Positions 60,827-64,000 of a stretch of DNA of 64,000 bases are shown piece after piece. The position numbers were made by a program, and so were the translations under genes. Under the pieces are notes generated by a model. The model saw only the letters and a program-made list of their open reading frames with translations, searched no databases and was not told the origin of the DNA. This stretch comes from Quillaja saponaria (lineage: Eukaryota > Streptophyta > Magnoliopsida > Fabales > Quillajaceae), in the NCBI GenBank assembly GCA_029379385.1, contig CM055617.1:14888679-14952678 (forward strand), in the 5' to 3' direction. Each line of letters opens with the position of its first letter. Within the stretch, counting starts at the first letter, position 1.

Positions 60827-61659
60827 TTCACACCCTTCACAGAGGCATGACTAGCCAGAGGTTTGGATAACCAAACTTCCGTAGCCTTGACTTCAAAACA
60901 AAATAACAAACACGACTCTTAACCCTACTAAAGAGTAAAAATAACTTTTATAAAATAGAAGTTCACTGTAAAAGTTTGTTTTCTGAAACAAATAACAATT
61001 TACTGAAAGTTTCAGCAGAGATTCCCTATAATATGGAACATGTCTCAAAATACAAACACATGTTTCTAATTTCACACAACAATACAAAACAAATAACTAG
61101 ACTATTACATCATACAAAATTAAACGCCCCACAGTTCTAGTGTGACTGCAAATTTTCATCATTGACTTCAAGTCTGAGATCCTGGAAGATACCTTGTTGT
61201 ACTCTGTAAGCAAGTTACGAGCTCGGTGACGTCATATACTGAACTTTTGCTACTAAAAATAAATCCACAAGAAAGGGGGTGAGTCCTAAAGACTCTATGA
61301 GTGAAAAATGGTAACCAAATGGTACTAGCATCACTCAACACAAATATATAACATATATAGTTAATTAACATCATGTGACAATGTTCATGTCTTAATTCAA
61401 AGTACACGTACATATTTGTAATTGTCATAAATTCACAACTTACATGATTCATAGGATCACAATTAATTAGAACAATCATAGCATATAAAGTAAATAAAAG
61501 GCCAATGAGTAACCCAACCCTACACAATAGTATCACCCCCACCGGGCATTTACTGGCCCATACAACAGATTAATCACGGTACATACTGAGCACTCAAATT
61601 TTTTAAAAATATTTATCAAAATCAAAATATCTCGGGATTTCAAATCAGAATATCCTAGA
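60827..61659 (-). repeat. LTR-like dispersed repeat, copy B (inverted)
   Basis: Reverse complement of copy A (35690-36651), sharing its landmarks throughout, including the end GCCTCTGTGAAGGGTGTGA. The opposite end stops at 61659, exactly where the solo-LTR-family sequence starts, which suggests truncation by that insertion. Confidence 0.78.
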
Positions 61660-63245
61660 TGTAGAGATTTTGATTATATCGGGCACAGCGAAATTTAAAA
61701 AAATTTGGCATAATCAAATCTCTAGGATAATCTCTATTGTTTATAAACCGATGTTTTTCTATTAATCTTATAAATAGAATATTACCTCTTAAAGCGATTA
61801 GGATAATCTTAACTTTTGATCCACAAGTTGTACAGAGTATACAACCTCTAAGTGTATCCACACCGAATAACTTGAACAAGAGCTATTTGGCTGCCAAAAA
61901 TCTCCTTGTGTGCTAGCACAAGTGATGAGATTTTCTCACGTCTCACAAACACTTAGTTTGCAAATAATTCTCTGCTGAGAATTTTTGACTCTCTCTGATA
62001 TCTGAACAAAAGTTACATACGTTACTTATAAGGTCTAACATTATTTAAGTATGATATAACTGAACTCTAAATGATAAGATCAGATCTTATCTATTAGAGA
62101 CTTTTAGATAAAATAGGAAAAACTCATCAAAGTTAATCTTATTTTAAATTTCAAATATCATTTGTTTGTAATTACATGAAAGCCCAAAACTTCTCTTAAT
62201 CAAATTGCATCCATTTGTGTGTGACCTTTAGGTTCATATTAAACTGGCAGTAGGCCACATTAACTTAATGTATTTTTCAATTAGATCCACATCTAATTAA
62301 TTTAAATCAAAACTAATTTTGATTTACCCATTAATGAAAATTAATTATTAAATTAATTCTCGGGTTACCTACAAGTCAAGATTGATGCCTAATAGCATGT
62401 GATGACTACCCATATAATATAAATATATTAGTGAATCTTTCCGTTGTAAGCTACCATGCAATTTAATCTTTTCATCATTTAATGTTTCTGATTAAACTTA
62501 GAGTATGGATTAATGTCAAACCCTAAATTGTTTAATATGATGTATCTATTTATAAGTCACAACTTAAATAGTAAAACCTGAATTCTCTAATCTAGTTTCA
62601 CACCACCCTGACTAGGGACTTTCTGAGTTATGTCTTAATTAGATAACATAGAGCATTCTCTCTCTTTACTGAGAGTGATAGATCCTTTATTGTACACTCA
62701 TATACCTTTATACATAGATAGTCATACCCAACATCTATCTCCGTATAACCCATGATGAATTATACTTAGATAGTATCAAAGCATGATAACCTATGTATAA
62801 GGTATCTATGATGCCTCAGGTCTGAATATCATTTGCACTACTACAACGAATAACACTCATTGACAACTATGTAAAAGTCCATATGAGTATTCTATGATTG
62901 AGTCAATACAGTGAACTTGTTCTCTAACAAGCACTTACATGTTTATTATAGTGTCAACTACACAAGTGATCATGAGATCAATCACCCTCAACATTTGAAG
63001 TAATATAACATGTACTAATCTAACCGGATCATTAATTCTCATTATTAATGATCCTATGATTAGGAATATTTAAGAACAAAACTTAAGAAAATATATCTCA
63101 TAAGCATGATCACATCATGGTTCTTATTTTTATTGCTTATATTCTATGAACAAAACTTAAGAAAATATATCTCACATCATGGTTCTTATTTTCATTGCTT
63201 ATATTCTCTGAGATTTATCATGTTCATACTAAAGAATTAACTAGT
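61660..63245. mobile_element. Second member of the solo-LTR family, same orientation as 1208-2931
   Basis: Starts TGTAGAGATTTTG; GCACAGCGAAATTT (61683) aligns with GCACAGCGGAATTT (1243) at almost the same distance from the start. CTAAGTGTATCCACACCG, GTGTGCTAGCACAAGT, TGATGACTACCCATA, GAGTGATAGATCCTTTATTG and GTGATCATGAGATCAATCAC continue the match to about 63060. The TG...CA right end was not found before the window closes, so this may be an LTR with a tandem array in it or part of a longer element. Confidence 0.75.
63075..63222. repeat. Tandem duplication of about 70 bp inside the second LTR-family copy
   Basis: AACAAAACTTAAGAAAATAT occurs at 63075 and again near 63148, each followed by CATCATGGTTCTTATTTT and GCTTATATTCT. 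The first LTR-family copy has a single such unit (2710-2810). Confidence 0.85.
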
Positions 63246-63268
63246 AATTAAAGTACATGATAAATAAT

Positions 63269-64000
63269 AAAATCACTAATCCTAATTCTTCTAATGAGCA
63301 TTATGATTGTTTAAATATCATTCACTACTCAGTAGTAGTGCACATATAACCCATCACTAATGATTTAGGAATAATTAGATAGATAATTCAAATTTCATTT
63401 TTTGTTAATTAAAATTATTAATCATAATTCTTCTAATTGAGCATTATGAATTTATGATTGCTCAAACATCAGTAGTAATGCACATATGACTTATTACAAA
63501 TGACCTAATGATTAATTAGATGTTTAGTTTATTTTTTAAATTAAATAATTAATCTAAATTCTTCCAATTGACTATTGTGGTTGTAAACATCACTAGTAGT
63601 TTATAAAAATTAAAATTATTAATCATGATTAGTCTAATTGAGTATTAATATTGTTCATATATCACTAGTACTACACATATGCCATTTTTCTAATGATGTA
63701 GTGATTAATTTGATGACTAACTCAATTTTTTTAATCAAAATTATTAGTCTTAATTTTTCTAATTGAACACAATGACTATACACACATCACTAGTAGTGCA
63801 TATCACCTATCACTCTAGTGGTTAATCATGAGTCTTCTAAATTGATTGATATGATTGTTCACATATTACACATATTACAGTAGTGCACAAATGATATATC
63901 ACTAAAGATCTGGTGATGAATTAAATGTTTAATTCAAATTTATTTTTTAAATTAAAATTATTATTCTTAATTTTTCTAATTAAGCACAATGGTGGTTCAC
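63269..64000 (+). repeat. Degenerate tandem array, units of about 70-145 bp, cut by the window edge
   Basis: A unit core like AAAATTATTAATCATAATTC then TTCTAATTGAGCAT recurs at about 63269, 63412, 63537, 63606, 63727 and 63950. The cores are joined by blocks with CATCACTAGTAGTGCACATA and TGATTAATTAGATG. Units are diverged and spacing varies. No counterpart exists in the LTR copy at 1208-2931. Confidence 0.75.

Noticed and set aside
63269..64000. CRISPR-like or satellite array
   Set aside because: Units are diverged and irregular with no constant repeat and unique spacer; this is a degenerate tandem repeat in a plant LTR context.

Overview
This is nuclear DNA of a flowering plant, almost certainly a eudicot. 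It is AT-rich, its genes carry GT-AG introns, the proteins are plant-type (an LRR receptor kinase, MED4, ERO1, UPL4-like and MCM8-like fragments), and transposon remains of nearly every plant class lie between and inside the genes. The species cannot be named from the sequence. Nothing bacterial, viral or organellar was seen, and there is no tRNA, rRNA or CRISPR array. All product names rest on family motifs recalled by eye, not on database searches.

Only two genes look complete: MED4 (Mediator subunit 4, minus strand, 29825-31024, one exon) and ERO1 (endoplasmic reticulum oxidoreductin, plus strand, nine coding exons, 47630-58026, 464 residues). A third gene, an LRR receptor kinase of the EFR/FLS2-like type (minus strand, 41737-38147), is nearly whole but is broken by two separate one-base frameshifts.

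Layout: 1-5270 holds a 5'-truncated LINE split by a solo LTR, and a PIF/Harbinger scrap. 5270-27000 is a decayed, intron-containing MCM8 helicase pseudogene taken apart by nested transposons: a hAT-like element in one exon, a 6.5 kb CACTA element in another, a Ty1/copia element (itself carrying a hAT insertion in one LTR), a LINE tail, and another hAT-like element in a further exon. Target-site duplications allow the reading frame across the exon insertions to be followed. 27430-29340 is a minus-strand UPL4 (HECT ubiquitin ligase) pseudogene that converges on the MCM8 relic; MED4 follows at once. 31-38 kb is gene-free and includes one copy of an LTR-like repeat. The receptor kinase occupies 38.1-41.7 kb. 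42.1-46.6 kb is a 1.85 kb direct duplication around an AT-rich spacer. ERO1 fills 47.6-58 kb, with large introns holding a foldback element, a LINE tail with a short LTR-like insert, and internal repeats. 60.8-64 kb holds an inverted second copy of the LTR-like repeat and a second copy of the solo-LTR family seen at 1.2-2.9 kb, ending in a degenerate tandem array at the window edge.

The genes do not form a pathway. MED4 acts in transcription, ERO1 in oxidative folding in the ER, and the kinase in cell-surface perception. I found no new molecular system. The most informative content is the insertion history, the two convergent pseudogenes, and the frameshifted kinase with an unusual HRD motif.
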